DNA of 64,000 nucleotides from Chlorokybus atmophyticus (GCA_009103225.1 RHPI01003261.1:1-64000), one strand, 5' to 3'. Counted from the first letter of the stretch, positions 22,635-35,769 are shown. Made by a program: numbers and translations. Notes: generated by a model not told the origin, from the sequence alone.

Positions 22635-23614
22635 GGTGTCGTTGGTGTCGTTGTTGTTGTCGTGTACGTGTGCATGCATGTCCAACCGTATGCGTGCATG
22701 CGTACGGGTCTGTAAATGTACATGTCTCTGCGTGTACGCGCGTGCATTCGTCTGTACTTGTGTGCATATTCGTGTGCGTGTGTGCGTATGCATGCATGTG
22801 TATGCAATATGGTGATGTCACTTGCATCCTGCTTGATAGATATGCACCAGCGATGCGAGGCTGGCGGTGAAGGCGCTTCGTCAGTACACGGCCGCCTTAA
22901 ATTGCCTAATGGTGATGCCTGAATCACGGGTGAGCTACCCCAAAGTCAGGTTTGGGAAAGAAGCAATACTCAATATCTTTGTTGGCTGTTGCACGTGCAT
23001 TGCATCGCTGTTCATGCCTGCAGTGCACCACATAGGCAAATGCCATTGCAATGCGTTGTTACCGAATGTTTTGTGGTATGCATGTGTACCAATGACAACT
23101 ATTGCTAACGTCCGGAAGGTGTTTCTGCCACAGGATTGGCGCTGTGATGTGACATTGATTTTGCGTTAGGTTTCAGAGGCGCAGAGTGTGGCGCAAGTAG
23201 TTGGTCCCGTGTACGTGAAGTACAACGCGGGTTCGCAAGTGTGTTATGCCAGCCGTTACGAAGGCGCGAGCAAGGGAGTCATATTGCAGGTAAGCTCTGA
23301 GCAAAACTCTTGTTGTTTGGGTCTTGTACGTTCTCAATTGTCGTGGTAGTGGTTGTTTGGTTGTTGTCATGGTTGTGTAAGCACACGCGTGCAAGCATAT
23401 ATATGTGCGCGTTTGCATGTGCGTGCGCGCGCGTGTGTATGTGTGCTTCAATTCACTGCCCGCCAGTTATAAGTTGAAGACTGTGTTTTACAACACGGTC
23501 ATATGCTGTAGAGTGATATAATTTCATGCTTATCTGATCGTTGTTTGTCAACAGTTGGGACAACGCCAAGTCGGGCACTTGCCGCTCGGATTGTTTGATG
23601 GCTATCCCGCGTAG
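22017..23614 (+). CDS. DUF1824 family protein, probably plastid-targeted
   Basis: Five exons close in phase: 22017-22332, 22448-22587, 22840-22929, 23170-23289, 23555-23614, giving 241 aa. The first 105 residues are Ala/Ser/Pro/Leu-rich and poor in acidic residues, as in chloroplast transit peptides. The rest follows the DUF1824 order known from cyanobacteria and plastid-bearing eukaryotes: WRVLDEYNLNDAAGKL, LLGICTSDARLAVKALRQY, VVGPVYVKYNAGSQVCY, YEGASKGVILQ and GHLPLGLFDG at the C terminus. The loop before GHLPL is shorter than usual. No biochemical function is established for the family. Intron 2 carries GTT/GTG triplet runs and TG-rich GCATGC sequence. Confidence 0.8.
22594..22660 (+). 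repeat. (GTT)n/(GGT)n triplet run in intron
   Basis: Consecutive GTT then GGT triplets at the start of intron 2 of the DUF1824 gene. Confidence 0.85.
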
Positions 23615-26600
23615 CATATCGGATCTCGGTTCATACGGTAAACAACCCAACAACCTCAAAACTGCAAAACCTCAAAACCAAAGCAACCGCGATCATGACT
23701 GGGTCACTAATGCGTTCATAAGCAGATGAAGATCTGGTTCTCTGTGCTGTGTGCACAGTTGGTGGTTGAGCGCTGTCGTGAGGAATTATGAGAGCAGACC
23801 CCGTGATTGGGGTATTGACTGGTGAGTTGATTGCAGTCACATTGCACTTATGAGTTCTAATGCCCTTTCCTATGTTGCTACAAACGCAAGGCTGTAGTAG
23901 TAGGTGTTATAAGGCAAGTAGGGGTATCATGTCATTTGCATGGGCTTTGCGTGCTGGTACACCTTCACCACACGTGTGCGCGCAATGTGCGCGATAACAC
24001 TGTCGCAAGCAACCCTTGATACAAAACCTTTTCACCGCAACTGCAATTATGACGCTGTCTTTGACATGTGCGTGTCCGTCTCAAACATAAGTCTTTGAAA
24101 TGCAGGTAAAACCATCCTTGACATAGCACGCAACCACTACCAGTGATAGGATTTTACATACGACACAAGGATACTTGATGTTGCACGCATACATACACGC
24201 CCCTCTCCTCCATGTTGTCCCTTTGTCATGCCATTTGCCAACATCCGCGAAGTCTCCTCGACCATGCCTATAGCCAGGCGTTCGCGCCTGCTACTAAGCA
24301 CGAGGACCGCGCCCGGCGCATCGTACGACTGCCATGACGGTCGTGAGTCGTGGGTACCAGCGTAGGTCCCGTCGTAGGTACCATCGTAGCTGTTTCGCTC
24401 TGGCTCACCTCAAACCCAAACTGCATCGAGTTCCAACAACTTTATTGCCTGAACTCACAAGCAAGACTGTGAGTACGAAGCAAGGACTGAGCAATGCCCC
24501 AACCTCTGCAGTACAAGAACTACACGTGAGCTTGGTGTGCTTGTGATTGTTGTGTATTGTGTATAGATGCGAAGCACATACATACATGTTGCATTTGCCT
24601 CACACACTAGCTGCGCGTGCTTGCATTGTTGAGGATACACACGCATTGGTCAGGGTCTGCTATCATACTTATTAGTAGCACCCATACCTCCTAGTTAACA
24701 AGGAACCTACACACATACACGTGCATCTTGCTAGCGTGGGAAGGCCACATGAGCACAGCACCTAAGTAGGTGGCTTGCTGCCTACATAGCTTCCTCTACA
24801 GTTAACTATTCTGAGTGGGAGCTCTTTTTAGCTGAGTCCGGCTGTCTACGACAGCCGAGGCCTTGCGTACATCAATAACATCAGCATCGCGCACACCATC
24901 AGCAACCAACAACCACATCCTTACGAGGGACCAGCTCTTGTGGACGCCCGACCCAACACCTCTACTGATGCTGATGCACTGTACACTTCCACATCCCTTC
25001 ACATTCACTACTACACGCACACATCCCTTCACATTCACTACTACACGCACTTGCATCGCACATAGCCTAAAGGGCGATAGTGGCAGTGTACAAAAGATGC
25101 AAAGTACAACTTCTACATGCAATCTCACATAGCCACGCCATGCCACAACCACATCACAACCACTTATAAAATTGACCACCAGGCTAATGCATGCGCTTGC
25201 ATGCTATCTACATACTGTGCCTTGTTGCTTAGCCGCTTAATGCATGTGTTAATGTTTGTCTGTTGTTGATAGGTAGGTAGAAAATCTGCATATCTCGCAT
25301 ACAGTATACATTGTGATGTAGTACATGTGCTTGTGTTCTGTATAATATCCCAACTACTGCCACCCCTGCTTGCCTCTACAATGCATTCTAGTTGCGGTCT
25401 CAGTGTTGGGTGGTAGTGTGAATACTGGTGTATGTGTGTTTGAGTTGTGAACTCTGCTTGGGCCCCAACCCTAATTGACTGCTTGCTTGCCTTGCGTGCA
25501 CTGTTTTTTCCTTCTCACGTGAGCACAAGGTCTTCAAGAGTGTGCCTCGCGCAGCTTTAATGTCTGTTATGTGATATTAATGGTAGCTCTTGCACGGATG
25601 TTGCAGACCACATTTGTTGCTTCTTAGCTCGTAGCATACTTGTGCGCATGTTACCCTCTGCATTACCATCCTTCCAACAATAGCCCGCAACTCACGCAAT
25701 TGCCTGTAAAAGCTAATACAATAAAGGTAAAAGAACGTGATATTTGCCATATTTATAAAATGGAATACTTTAGTAGCAGTAAAGGTAAGTCGCTGACGTG
25801 GCACGATTGGCAAGGTAGGCTTTAATCGGCATAGTTTGTCTGTCAAATGTGACATGTGAAGGTGATTAGGCGATTACTTGCAGCGGCTGCAGTCCAACAC
25901 AATATATTCAAAATACCGTCAGGTGAGAAGCTAGCTAAGCGAAAAGACAATGGCTTATGCGCATGTTGCCAATTACGGCTATGCGACATTCATATGGCAA
26001 TGTAACAACACAACACCAAGCTCAAGGGGACGCCCCCCTCCAATTCTCACTTCATGCAAAAACATATCACCGCATTGTATTGTATTCTTTTTACACACGT
26101 GTCAAACACTTACACGTGCATGCTTTACTACCTCAACAATGAATGCCATCGGGAGGGCACCTCCATAGCTCATGACCAGGCACCTGACACATACATGACT
26201 CTTTGTAGTGAAAACACATAATGCCCTACATTAGCTTATAGAAGCATGTAGACTTTATTGGTTCAAACATGCATGTTGAAGAGCCGTTTTACGCTTCAAA
26301 CAATGATTAACATTGTGTTAATGTCAACTATTTTAATTATTTTAAACTTCACCATATGAATGAACACGCCTGCCCCCCCGCCCCCTTACCTTATTTGCTT
26401 GATTTTCAACTCTTATTTGCAGCATGCAACTTGCAGCACTGAAGTGGTTGGTACTCAAACATGTTTTCATAAGCAAGAGATCTTACACGCTGGCAATTAT
26501 GCTCACACGTGATTATACAGCATTGCATGCGATGTTGAGGTTTGCAAGCCAAAGCAAGTATTTTTATGACATTTAGGTGTTGTAAAATATGTGAATGTTA

Positions 26601-27118
26601 TGTGATGACAACATTTTGATAAAAGCGCAATTGAAATAAAATTGTAAACGTGATCGTTATCTCTTCAATATCAACATTGAGGTGTCAGAGAAAGCAAGCC
26701 AATGTTTGTAAGCCTTATATGACTGACAATCACAAAGATTGTTGTCTGCAAGTTGAAAAGGACCTCCGTTGATACCTTTTTGGAATGTGACATTTGTTTC
26801 TGGTGGTGGCTGGTGGATGTTTGAAGGAGCCAACTTGGCACACGGGGACTACAAAACACACCGCCGCATCATACAAAATGATTGAAGGAGCCAACTTGGC
26901 ACTCCTTGTCACGGAGCGCATGCGTAAACCGCGATATCAGCGATCGCAGCGCCAGCGCCAATAACTGCCACGTGGCATTTAGGGCTAGGCGCACGCATCG
27001 ACGCAGCGGCGGAGAAGGCGGAGTGGAAGCAGGAGGAGGCGGACAAGGACGAGGAGAGGGAGAAGTGCGCCACGTCTGAGCACGGTTGCTTGCGTCAGAG
27101 CCGCCGTCGGCGCCCGCC
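23615..27118. other. 3.5-kb gene-poor interval
   Basis: No frame with family resemblance was found on either strand. The composition becomes AT-rich around 26.2-26.7 kb. It contains a perfect 30-bp tandem duplication at 24991-25050 and two near-identical 20-bp stretches (GGAGCCAACTTGGCAC) at about 26826-26841 and 26886-26901, just before the EHD gene. An unannotated noncoding RNA cannot be excluded. Confidence 0.5.
24991..25050 (+). repeat. Perfect 30-bp tandem duplication
   Basis: The 30-base unit beginning ACATCCCTTCACATTC occurs twice head to tail without mismatch. Confidence 0.95.
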
Positions 27119-30100
27119 ATGTCGCAGTATGATGACTGGTTTGAGCTGGCTGATGGAGGTAAGATGCTTGCTCTTTACCCAAGGTTGCGTGCTGACCTGA
27201 TCAAGCTCTTCGTGCAGTCCAATCACGCCCAGCTTGTCTACTTGTTTCTGAACACTTAGCTAGCCTCACATTGTTATCTACTTGTTTCTCCACACCCTAG
27301 CTAGCCTCACATTGTTCTTGTGCAAATCCGGTGCACACACATTCCCCGTACCACGTACAGGCACACACAGATAGCGTATGAGGCCTAGAATAACCATCAA
27401 CATTTTTGAAACTCTGTTTGGCGAGGTCAGCAAGTGTTACGGGAGAGCAATAAGGGGTTATGAATTCTGATTACATGCATGTCGTTGTTGATGTGGTCTC
27501 TGCACACACAGCAACTTTAAGCATAATGCAAGTTCGCCTTGGTCGCCTCCTCGCTTGCCAGCATTGCAATGCACGCAAGGTTTGTTGCAGAGTAGCAGCC
27601 ACTCCTTTTGCAATCGCATGTTATCACTCGAAATCTGTCTGGATTCGTATTTATAAAGACATCGGGATCAATTCTGTTTGTAGTCTTTGTACTTGCAAAT
27701 CCTGCTCATTGTCGACCAGTAGGACACAGTGAGGAAGAAACAGCCATGCCAATCAACTTCTTTGGCATGTCTTCTATTTGTCTGGCTGAGTCGATCAAGC
27801 TTGCAGCAGCGTTCAGGTGTTTCAGACAAAAAAGGGAATGCTGACATTTTCTTTCTTGTTTGTGTGCAGATGCAGATGGGAGAGTCACAGGCCAAGATGC
27901 TATCCAGTTCTTCGCGAGGTCACAGTTGCGGAGAGAAACACTTGCAAAGGTGAGTCATAGAGAGTCGTAGAGAGATGCCTGCCATTTTTGCACACAGCAA
28001 TCATCCCTTCATGCATCCGAGCAACACTCACCTTTGCAGGCTATCTTTTGCAATACATCAAGACTAATATGCTGTGATTGTGCAGATCTGGGTTATGGCA
28101 GATGCATCAAGAAGCGGGTTTTTGGACAAGCGGGCTTTCGCGAGGGCGATGAGGTTGATATCATTGGCACAGGCTGGAGAGGAGATTACTCCGGAAAACA
28201 TTCTGGCAAAAGGTGCTGCATTATTATGCATTACCAACATACTGTCACATGGCATGGGCTTGAGTCAGTGAGCTGTTTTAATGGTTTCAATGGTTCTAAT
28301 ATCGGCAGTGTTGACTTTGCAACAGAGGCCTCATGGACAAAACCCCCACAAATGCTGGGTGTTGATGAACTGGAGCGCGCTTTGGCGGGCAAGCGAGCAC
28401 AAGAAGCATACGGGCTAGCGGTATGCTAAAGTGTGCATGCGTGCACATATGTGCCGGGATGGGCATGTGTGGAGGTGCACATCTTGTGTGCGCGCATGAG
28501 GGTGCGTGCCTGCATGCATGCATGCACGCGCATATGTGGGTATGTTTGTGCGCGTATTTGAGCTGCACAGGATTCATACTGTCACTCAGTCAACATTTTT
28601 ACCTATGCACAGAACCCTTTTGCAAATGATGCTCCTGCTGCGGATGGCAATCCCAGCGCTTCTGTGAGAGGTACTTTTGAGACTTCCATAGCGCAGACTT
28701 GTCTGAACTTGCTGCGCGGCCACATATTGTACCACATAATGGCATTCAACAAACAGCCCGCACGTATTTGCCAGTTGGGTTCTCATGTACTGCTGCTATT
28801 GCTGCATCAGCTTTGCCAAAGGTCCCAACAGAAGCCATAAACTGGAAACCTCCACCAAAGGGAAAGCGCGGGTACATTCCGGCCAAAGTGTGCACATCCG
28901 TTGTGGACGGCTTGAAACGGCTCTATTTTGAGAAAGTCCGGCCACTGGAAGTCATGTACAAGTTCTCAGACTTCCATTCCCCTCTACTAGTAAGTGCCAC
29001 AGATTCTGCATCCCTGATACTTGAGGTTCCTTATTTCATGATGTTGCAACTGATGTTTTTTACGTCAAACTACAGGCGGAAAGCGATTTTGATGCCAAGC
29101 CAACAGTTCTCTTGTTGGGCCAGTACTCAACTGGCAAGACCACATTTATCCGACATTTGCTCGGCCGAGACTACCCTGGTATTAACTTACAGCCGACAAC
29201 ATTGCATGTTGCTGTTATTGGTCCACACTGCCATTGTCGCGCTTACGCCTATGCGAATGCAGGCGCGCACATAGGACCTGAGCCAACAACGGACCGTTTC
29301 GTGGTTATTTACGTGAGTTGTTGTTGTACGCGCGCTTCACCATCAGTGCCAAAAGAGTTACATTGATGCACCCTGCACAAGGAGGAGTGATGTGCTATTA
29401 TCGCTGATATCTACTCCTCTACTACTAAACTGTCTATTGCGTGTCTGTATTGCAGGGCGGTCATGAAGAGCGCATCACCCCAGGAAACACACTGGCCGTG
29501 CAGTCGGACAAGCCCTTCACCGGCTTGACCAGCTTCGGCACGGGATTCCTGTCCAAGTTTGAAGGGTCTCAGCTGCCCAATTCAGTAAGAAGTATTTGGG
29601 TTGACGGTTGTCAATCTGTTGTCTTGACAAGCTGGACAAGCAAGTTGCAGTTGTGTTTCGATACACAGTGAACACAGTTGTATACCTATAGTTGCAACCA
29701 AAGAGATATTAGGAATTGTGGCATGTGCAAGACCCGCTTGTTTTATGATTTCTGCAGCTGCTCGAGGACATCACACTGGTTGACACGCCTGGAGTCCTGT
29801 CGGGTGAGAAGCAGAGGATAGAGCGCGCGTACGACTTTGCAGCCATCTGTGAGTGGTGGGCGCAGCGCAGCGATCTCATCCTCTTGCTTTTTGACCCGCA
29901 CAAGCTCGACATCTCGGACGAGTTCAAGAGGGTCATCATGACGCTCAAGGGACACGACGACAAGATCAGAGTGGTGCTGAATAAAGCAGACCAAGTCGGC
30001 ACACAACAGGTATAGTGCATGTTTGTCTGGAAGCAACTGTGGTGGATTGCATCATTTGTGCGTGCTCACGGTGCGCGCGTGCTCCTATCTTCAGTTGTTA

Positions 30101-30866
30101 TTAACAGCCGTGCTCTCGTGTGCAGTTGATGCGCGTGTATGGTGCGCTTATGTGGTCTTTGGGCAAAGTGTTGAACACGCCGGAGGTTGTAAGGGTGTAC
30201 ATCGGTTCGTTCAATGCAAAGCCGCTGCCTCCGGATAACCAGCGCGAGGATGCAATTGGCACGCAGCTGTTCATTAAGGAGCAAGATGACCTGCTGCGGG
30301 ACCTAAAAGACATCCCCAAGCGCAGCTGCGACAGGAAGGTGAATGAGTTTGTGAAGCGGGTGCGCGCGGCGAAGATCCATGCGTTCATCATCTCCCACCT
30401 GCGCAAGGAGATGCCTAGCATGATGGGCAAGAAGAAGGCCCAGGACCGCCTCATTGATAACCTCGAAGACGAGTTCTTCAAGGTGCACACTACACACACG
30501 CGCACACGCAAGCACCAAAATCCCCAAAACAGAAGGACACAAAACAATTGCACATGGGTTTGTGTACAGCGCCAGTAGCTCACTAGGATGCTGCACACAC
30601 TCACGTGTCGCTGCACAAACTCATACAAATGGCACACATGCTTGCTGCGGCACACTCTCATGCACACTGTGTGCTTCCAGGTCCAAAAGGAGACGCACTT
30701 CCCCGTCGGGGATTTCCCCAACGTAGAGAAGTTCCGACGCATCGCCGCCGGATACGACCTCTCCAACTTCCCCAAAATCAGCTCTAAGATGATAAAAGCT
30801 GTTGATGAGGTCCTTCAGAATGACATACCCGACCTTCTCAGGACCTTCCAGAACCCCTATGAGTAG
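27119..30866 (+). CDS. EH-domain-containing dynamin-like ATPase (EHD)
   Basis: EHD proteins are membrane-remodelling, dynamin-like ATPases of the endocytic recycling pathway. Twelve exons close in phase: 27119-27158, 27870-27949, 28086-28212, 28326-28420, 28613-28670, 28811-28989, 29076-29178, 29263-29312, 29456-29584, 29758-30009, 30126-30482, 30681-30866; 551 aa. An N-terminal EH domain with an EF-hand-like loop (DADGRVTGQDA) and IWVMADASRSGFLDKRAF is followed by a linker. Then come the G domain with P-loop GQYSTGKTT (208-216), YPGAHIGPEPTTDRF, DTPGVLSGEKQR and NKADQ, and the helical region (FIISHLRKEMPSM). The EH domain at the N rather than the C terminus is the plant arrangement (Arabidopsis EHD1/EHD2), not the animal one. 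Intron 1 (711 bp) has a 40-bp tandem duplication. Confidence 0.95.
27237..27317 (+). repeat. Imperfect 40-bp tandem duplication in EHD intron 1
   Basis: TCTACTTGTTTCT...CTAGCTAGCCTCACATTGTT-type units occur twice in tandem, with a few mismatches. Confidence 0.85.
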
Positions 30867-31900
30867 GCGCGTAGTAGTGTACTATGCATAGCTGTAGACG
30901 GCTGTGGCAATTCTTTGTTAGGGTGTTGGGTATTGGTGTATAGCACACTGTATTGTGTAAAGAGCGCACAACACTTTTGCATTCAGCCAGCAGTCGGAGC
31001 TTGTTGCATCGGGTTGTATATGATGGCCAAGCCACTCATAGCGTATTTGTGCATTTCGGCGCGATGTGTGGCGCCCAACGTGCTGCACATCTATGACAGC
31101 ATTCGCACTTGCGCCGCACATTTGCTGTGCAACCAACCGTGCCTTTCAACCAGCTTACTACATATACACTTTGGCTGTGCTTGCAATGCCTCTGTTGCAT
31201 TGACACAATGAGCACATGTCAACCCCAATCTGCAACTTGCAATTGGTGGTCGTCCTTGTTACGAGGCGCGGCTGAATGGCACTTGAAGCAATGACAATAA
31301 AATTTAGATGCATAAGTCTTGCGCAAGAAAACCGTTCACATATAATGCAAATCTACACTTGCACAACTCTCATGTACACGGAAAAGTATCACATTTATGT
31401 TACATAACACATGAGCAATCAACGGTGACCCAATGAAGATCGTGCCAACCCCGACACCGGGTTGCACAACCGAGGAGACCGATTTGGAGATGAAGTGTTG
31501 GGACAAAGTGTGGGCAAGGAGGAGACGAAGAGAGTGGGAGAGGAAAGAGGGAGAGAGTGTAGTCCAAGTCATGTATGCATCGTGTTGCACTGCCGTACTA
31601 CTGTTACCGAGATTAACCTGATTCTATGACCCGCCACCACCCGTGCTACGGCTGGTGGCAGGTAATTGACACCTATGATGTACATGCATAGTGTGAGTAA
31701 AATTGCACACATGCAGTCTGTGCACGCACATGCATGTCTCATGGGGCAGGGCCTGTAGTTGTAGTGCAGTAGTGGCTCTCAATTAAATACTAACCCGTTA
31801 ATTGCACTCAAGCATTATAATGTTACGGACGATGTGACAGGTGAGCCAAGAACATGCAGCAGCACAACTATATGTACAATAAAGCAGCACGACATTCCTT
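30867..31900. other. No gene seen
   Basis: EHD 3' flank and start of the accessory island. Short frames here have no family resemblance. Confidence 0.45.
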
Positions 31901-31949
31901 GTGTAACCCTTGTTGATCAAATGAAGCTGCAGGAAATAGAGTCACTTTA

Positions 31950-33045
31950 GTATGTCTAAGAGCTACAGACGATGAATTGCCACTAACACCACCAACATGG
32001 ATCTCGACACACCGCAAGTTACGCAGCATCGCTTTGCTAAGAGAAAAATTCAGATTCCATGTCGACAATGCCGCAAGCTACGCCGCTGAGGGCACAAGTG
32101 GACTGGGTGCTGGGTTTGTTTAGCTCGAGGCATGCTTCACCATCCACGAATAAGGTGTAGCTTTCAACCCACAAACAATGAATGAATCATCCTTGCTCAG
32201 TAGAATCTTGTAGCCGGCGTCGATTCACTACATTGTTAGACCCGATTGTTAATCGCATTTTGCAACCATCCATAAAGTACACCCGAGCGATAGAGCTGTG
32301 CACGCGCTCAATGTACACGGTGAGGTCGGCGAGGATCGGAACATAGCGTATAGCACCTTTCTCGAGGTAGGAGATAGTACCCTTTTCCATTAGCTCTGCT
32401 CTTTGAGCCTCTCTTGCCTGCAGAGAGAAGATGCCATAGAAGTTGCATCAAACAACCTGTTGCAGCGTGCATAGAGCGGAGTTGTGCACGCGAGTGCGTA
32501 TAAACACGCTCGCGCGCACAGCACGACACTACACAGGCACACCTTGCCCATTATCGCAATAGCCGTCATTATAGTAGTCGTCTTGTAGAGCGCGAGCTTG
32601 CATACAACTCAAGGTACTCTTACACAACTCTCTGGTTAAACCTGTTCAAAATGCAAGCCAACTTACATACACACTCTTGATTGGCATTGACTTGTGTATG
32701 TAACCATCACCATGGCATGGTAAGAGGTGCGTGCATGTCTTATGGGGAATTTACAAAACCACAAGTTCCTGGCGCAGCAGCAAAGAAGAAGCGGTAGAGC
32801 AGACACTGTTTGGAATCTGCCCCGGGAGAGCCTAACCTTACCCGCGCTGAGGGCTTCGCACGCGGGCGCCCGTGCTCCCGCCACCGCCGCTCCACTCTTA
32901 TTGCCTTCCGCTCCTCGGGCGTTTTGCCTCCTGCTCCAACTCCCCTCCCCGACACCGACGCCCGCCCCCGCCCCTGCCCCCGCCCGCGTAACAATGTGAA
33001 TTTTTCACGCCCATAGGGTTGGCGAAAGTCACTCTCTGTCACTTA
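31950..33045 (-). repeat. Degraded coding repeat family, copy a
   Basis: Minus-strand coding remnants match copies b (39.6-41.3 kb) and c (60.3-61.4 kb, plus strand). Segments in minus order: GARVRSPQ before a GTAAGG donor (about 32860), MEKGTISYLEKGAIRY (32390 downward), RVYFMDGCK, and SYTLFVDGEACLELNK (about 32130). The segments are separated by stops and intron-like sequence, so this copy looks dead. I do not recognise the protein. Confidence 0.6.
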
Positions 33046-34082
33046 ATTTGGTGGTAAAGATGTGGAAGTGTGCTGCTCATGTGGACTATGTGGTTCATGT
33101 GGACTCGTTTGTCGAGCTGTGTAGTGCTTGATAGGTTGAACCACACGGATATGTCCTAGTTTCCTAAGGATTCTTAGACAATACTACACAAGGCATTAAT
33201 ATATGCTAGGAGGCACAGAGCTGATCCGTGTCTGCGTTGGCCGTGTATGAGCCCTATGTTACAGAGTTGTGACAATGGTTGCCCTCTATGGTGGCCCTGA
33301 GACAGCTGTGAGCTGTTTTTGGCGGCGTGAAGTTTACGTCATTATAACGTTGTATGCCATTGCGTGTATGCTACAGGCAGCCGCAAGCTGTTTATGGCAT
33401 AATGTGTTCGACAGTCTGAGGTTAATGTCCTGTGATGGGACAAGTCCTGTGTTGGACATATAGCCTGGACAAGTGTCATACCAGTAGAGCTATGTTGATG
33501 TTTCCAAGGTAGTAGGCCGTGGTTAGCAATACTCCCGAGGTGGAGTTGTTGACCCCTATGTAGGAAAATGTCATGTGACAGGTCAGCGCACAGTGACAAG
33601 GCCTTGTTAGCCTGAAACGTAGTGTATCAGGTTGGAGAGCAACAAGTAAAGTAGAAAAGCTTGTGTTAGCTTACTGTAGGTATAATGTAAGGTGCCTACG
33701 AGTACTATTTTGCGTGTGTGGGGTGCCAGGTTGGGAGTTGCTAGAGGGGCTCTCCCCCCCTTACCACCTTGTGGCCACAAGGTTTTATGTTAGACCAGCA
33801 TTGCAAGAGTATTTGCCGGATTATGGGATTGCCCGATTCATGGATGTATCTCCTCCGTTCCGGGTCTGCATTGTCGGTCGCCTCAAATTTCCGCCATGAC
33901 TTGTCTGTGAGAGTCATGCCAACAAGGCATTAATCACGATTTACAAATAGTTTAAGTAGAGCCTGCACTAGGCTAGAATAGTGCGTGTGACTTACTGTGG
34001 AGCGCGTTGCGCATCTGGACTTTTGGGTCTCGGGGTAATTTTGGGCGTCGATGTGCCTGATTGAATCGGTTACAATAGGCGA
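33046..34082. other. Unassigned accessory sequence left of the TRIM
   Basis: No conserved frame was identified. The short plus-strand frame at 33663-33899 has no resemblance I can name. Confidence 0.4.
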
Positions 34083-34609
34083 TGTCACAGCCCACTCGAC
34101 CACAAAAGACTTGGTGCTTTTATGGTCGATTTGTGGTAATTTAATGTACCTTCCCGTTACATTCCCCCCCACTTAAGAACGCTGACGTCCTCGGCAGCTG
34201 GCGGCCATCAGCTGGGGAATCTTCCCAGGGGTCTGATTTAGGGTCGGTCACCGGCCCCACCATTCAAGGACCGGCCAATTTAAGCCCAAACCGGTCAACG
34301 CGCGCACATCGCGCCGCTGCCGGCCCCACAGGTCGCGTCGCCGCGATAGGCAGGTCGCGCCCTGCCGCACCGACAGAACTGGTCAGTTCGGCGCGCCTGC
34401 CATTAGGCAAGTCGCGACCCATCGATGATGGCACTTATAAAGTGACCATTTACGATTATTGGATCGAGAAACAACGACCGCGGAATTCGTGTGCAAGGCA
34501 GGAATCGAACCCGGGACTCAAGCTCCGATGACCAATGTCACAGCCCACTCGACCACAAAAGACTTGGTGCTTTTATGGTCGATTTGTGGTAATGTACCTT
34601 CCCGTTACA
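34083..34609 (-). mobile_element. Complete TRIM (miniature LTR retrotransposon)
   Basis: Two direct repeats, 34083-34161 (79 bp) and 34536-34609 (74 bp), are identical except for one 5-bp indel. Each is bounded by TG...CA on the minus strand. The element is flanked by an exact 5-bp target-site duplication GGCGA (34078-34082 and 34610-34614). In minus orientation the 5' LTR is followed by a primer-binding-like TTGGTCATCGGAGC, a leader shared with the gypsy element at 1-1833, and a purine-rich tract (AAGTGGGGGGGAA) directly before the 3' LTR. There is no coding capacity. Structure and sequence show a non-autonomous deletion derivative of the gypsy family. Confidence 0.92.
34501..34555 (-). promoter_or_regulatory. 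A and B box pair in the TRIM leader
   Basis: This is the same tRNA-like motif pair as at 1720-1773: A box TGGTCGAGTGG (34555-34545) and B box GGTTCGATTCC (34511-34501). The 3' LTR keeps only the A box (34102-34092). Confidence 0.5.
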
Positions 34610-34734
34610 GGCGAGATGCGTACGTTTGTATGGAAGCTGAGTACGAAGGCAGTGTTGCATAGTATACATGGTGGTGAGGGACCCAACTCACTTGCGCTTA
34701 TTGCTGTTGAATAGTGTCTACTTGTACTCCTTCT

Positions 34735-34915
34735 CAAGGACATGCTTGATCTTAGTGACGTTCTCAGACCGGACGTGCGTAGCTTTCTTCAAGGCGACAC
34801 TCCAGAGGAAGGGGCACTTCTTGTGCGTCCAGTACACCTTATAGAACTTGGCCGCATCGGCCTCGTCGTTATGGTCGAAGCTAACTACCTGTCACGGGCA
34901 GGTTGGTCAATGTCA
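34735..34915 (-). pseudogene. Coding remnant of unknown family
   Basis: The minus strand reads FDHNDEADAAKFYKVYWTHK, then KCPFLWSVALKKATHVRSE, then NVTKIKHVLEKEYK. This is a protein-like stretch with no family I can name. Stops interrupt the frame upstream. Its setting in the accessory island suggests a mobile-element relic. Confidence 0.35.
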
Positions 34916-35263
34916 CGGTGCAGTGAGGTCATGAAGCATTCACAGCACCTGGCACATGACGTTACGAATAGCGTCCTCCTTGGGATAAACGTGGCTCTCT
35001 ACCTAATGACCGTTTATGATTTGACGACGGCATCTCGCAAATGCTGTCCTCAGAAGAACAATCCGTTATACGCAGTGTCACAATGTCACACAGCGCTTAC
35101 CTCGTTGCCAAATTTCCACTTGCTTGGTGAAGGGTTGCTGACGGCCGAGGTTGCTACGTCACTGTCGAATGCGTTTGGGTTGGGGGTTTCAATCGACCCT
35201 CTGCAAGCACAAACACGTGAGTCATGCTACCAGCCATGAAAGACGCAGCCCTCACAGCTGACC

Positions 35264-35392
35264 AAGAAGCAACGTGCACAGTGTATCCAGAACGCATGCA
35301 GTGAGTCACTGTGCCAGTCATAAAAAAGGCAAGCATCAAAGTTTGAAATTGAGCAAGAAGCAATGTACACAGTGCATTAAGAACGCATGCAT
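35264..35392 (+). repeat. Two degenerate copies of a 40-bp motif
   Basis: The pattern GCAAGAAGCAA.GT.CACAGTG..T..AGAACGCATGCA (shown with gaps) occurs at about 35264-35302 and 35353-35392. Both encode a KKQ...QCI(Q/K)NAC-like peptide. Confidence 0.6.
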
Positions 35393-35769
35393 TCTAGCTT
35401 GCTCTTGCGACTGCGGTGTCAGGTGGAGTTGTTGTGATGGGCTGGGCGTTAGCGCGGGGAATTGTTGCGATTGGTTGGCGTAGAGTGACTGCTGCTGGTT
35501 GGCGACGGATGCCTGGTTGAACACTGGGGAATGTGGACTTGGGGCGCCGACCTCCACGACGAGGTGCACCTACAGATGGACCACGAGGCATCTCTCTAAT
35601 TGATAGTCGGGTGCCGCCTGCATAGCTGATGGCGCTGCTGCATCCAACGCTGCCGCCGCCAGTTGGCCCGCCCAAGTGTACGAGGCGCGAAAACCAAAAT
35701 GAGGCCGTTTTGAGCGTCTAATGCCCCGCACTAAGTCGCACTTGTAGTGCATTCTTATCTCCTATAGTT

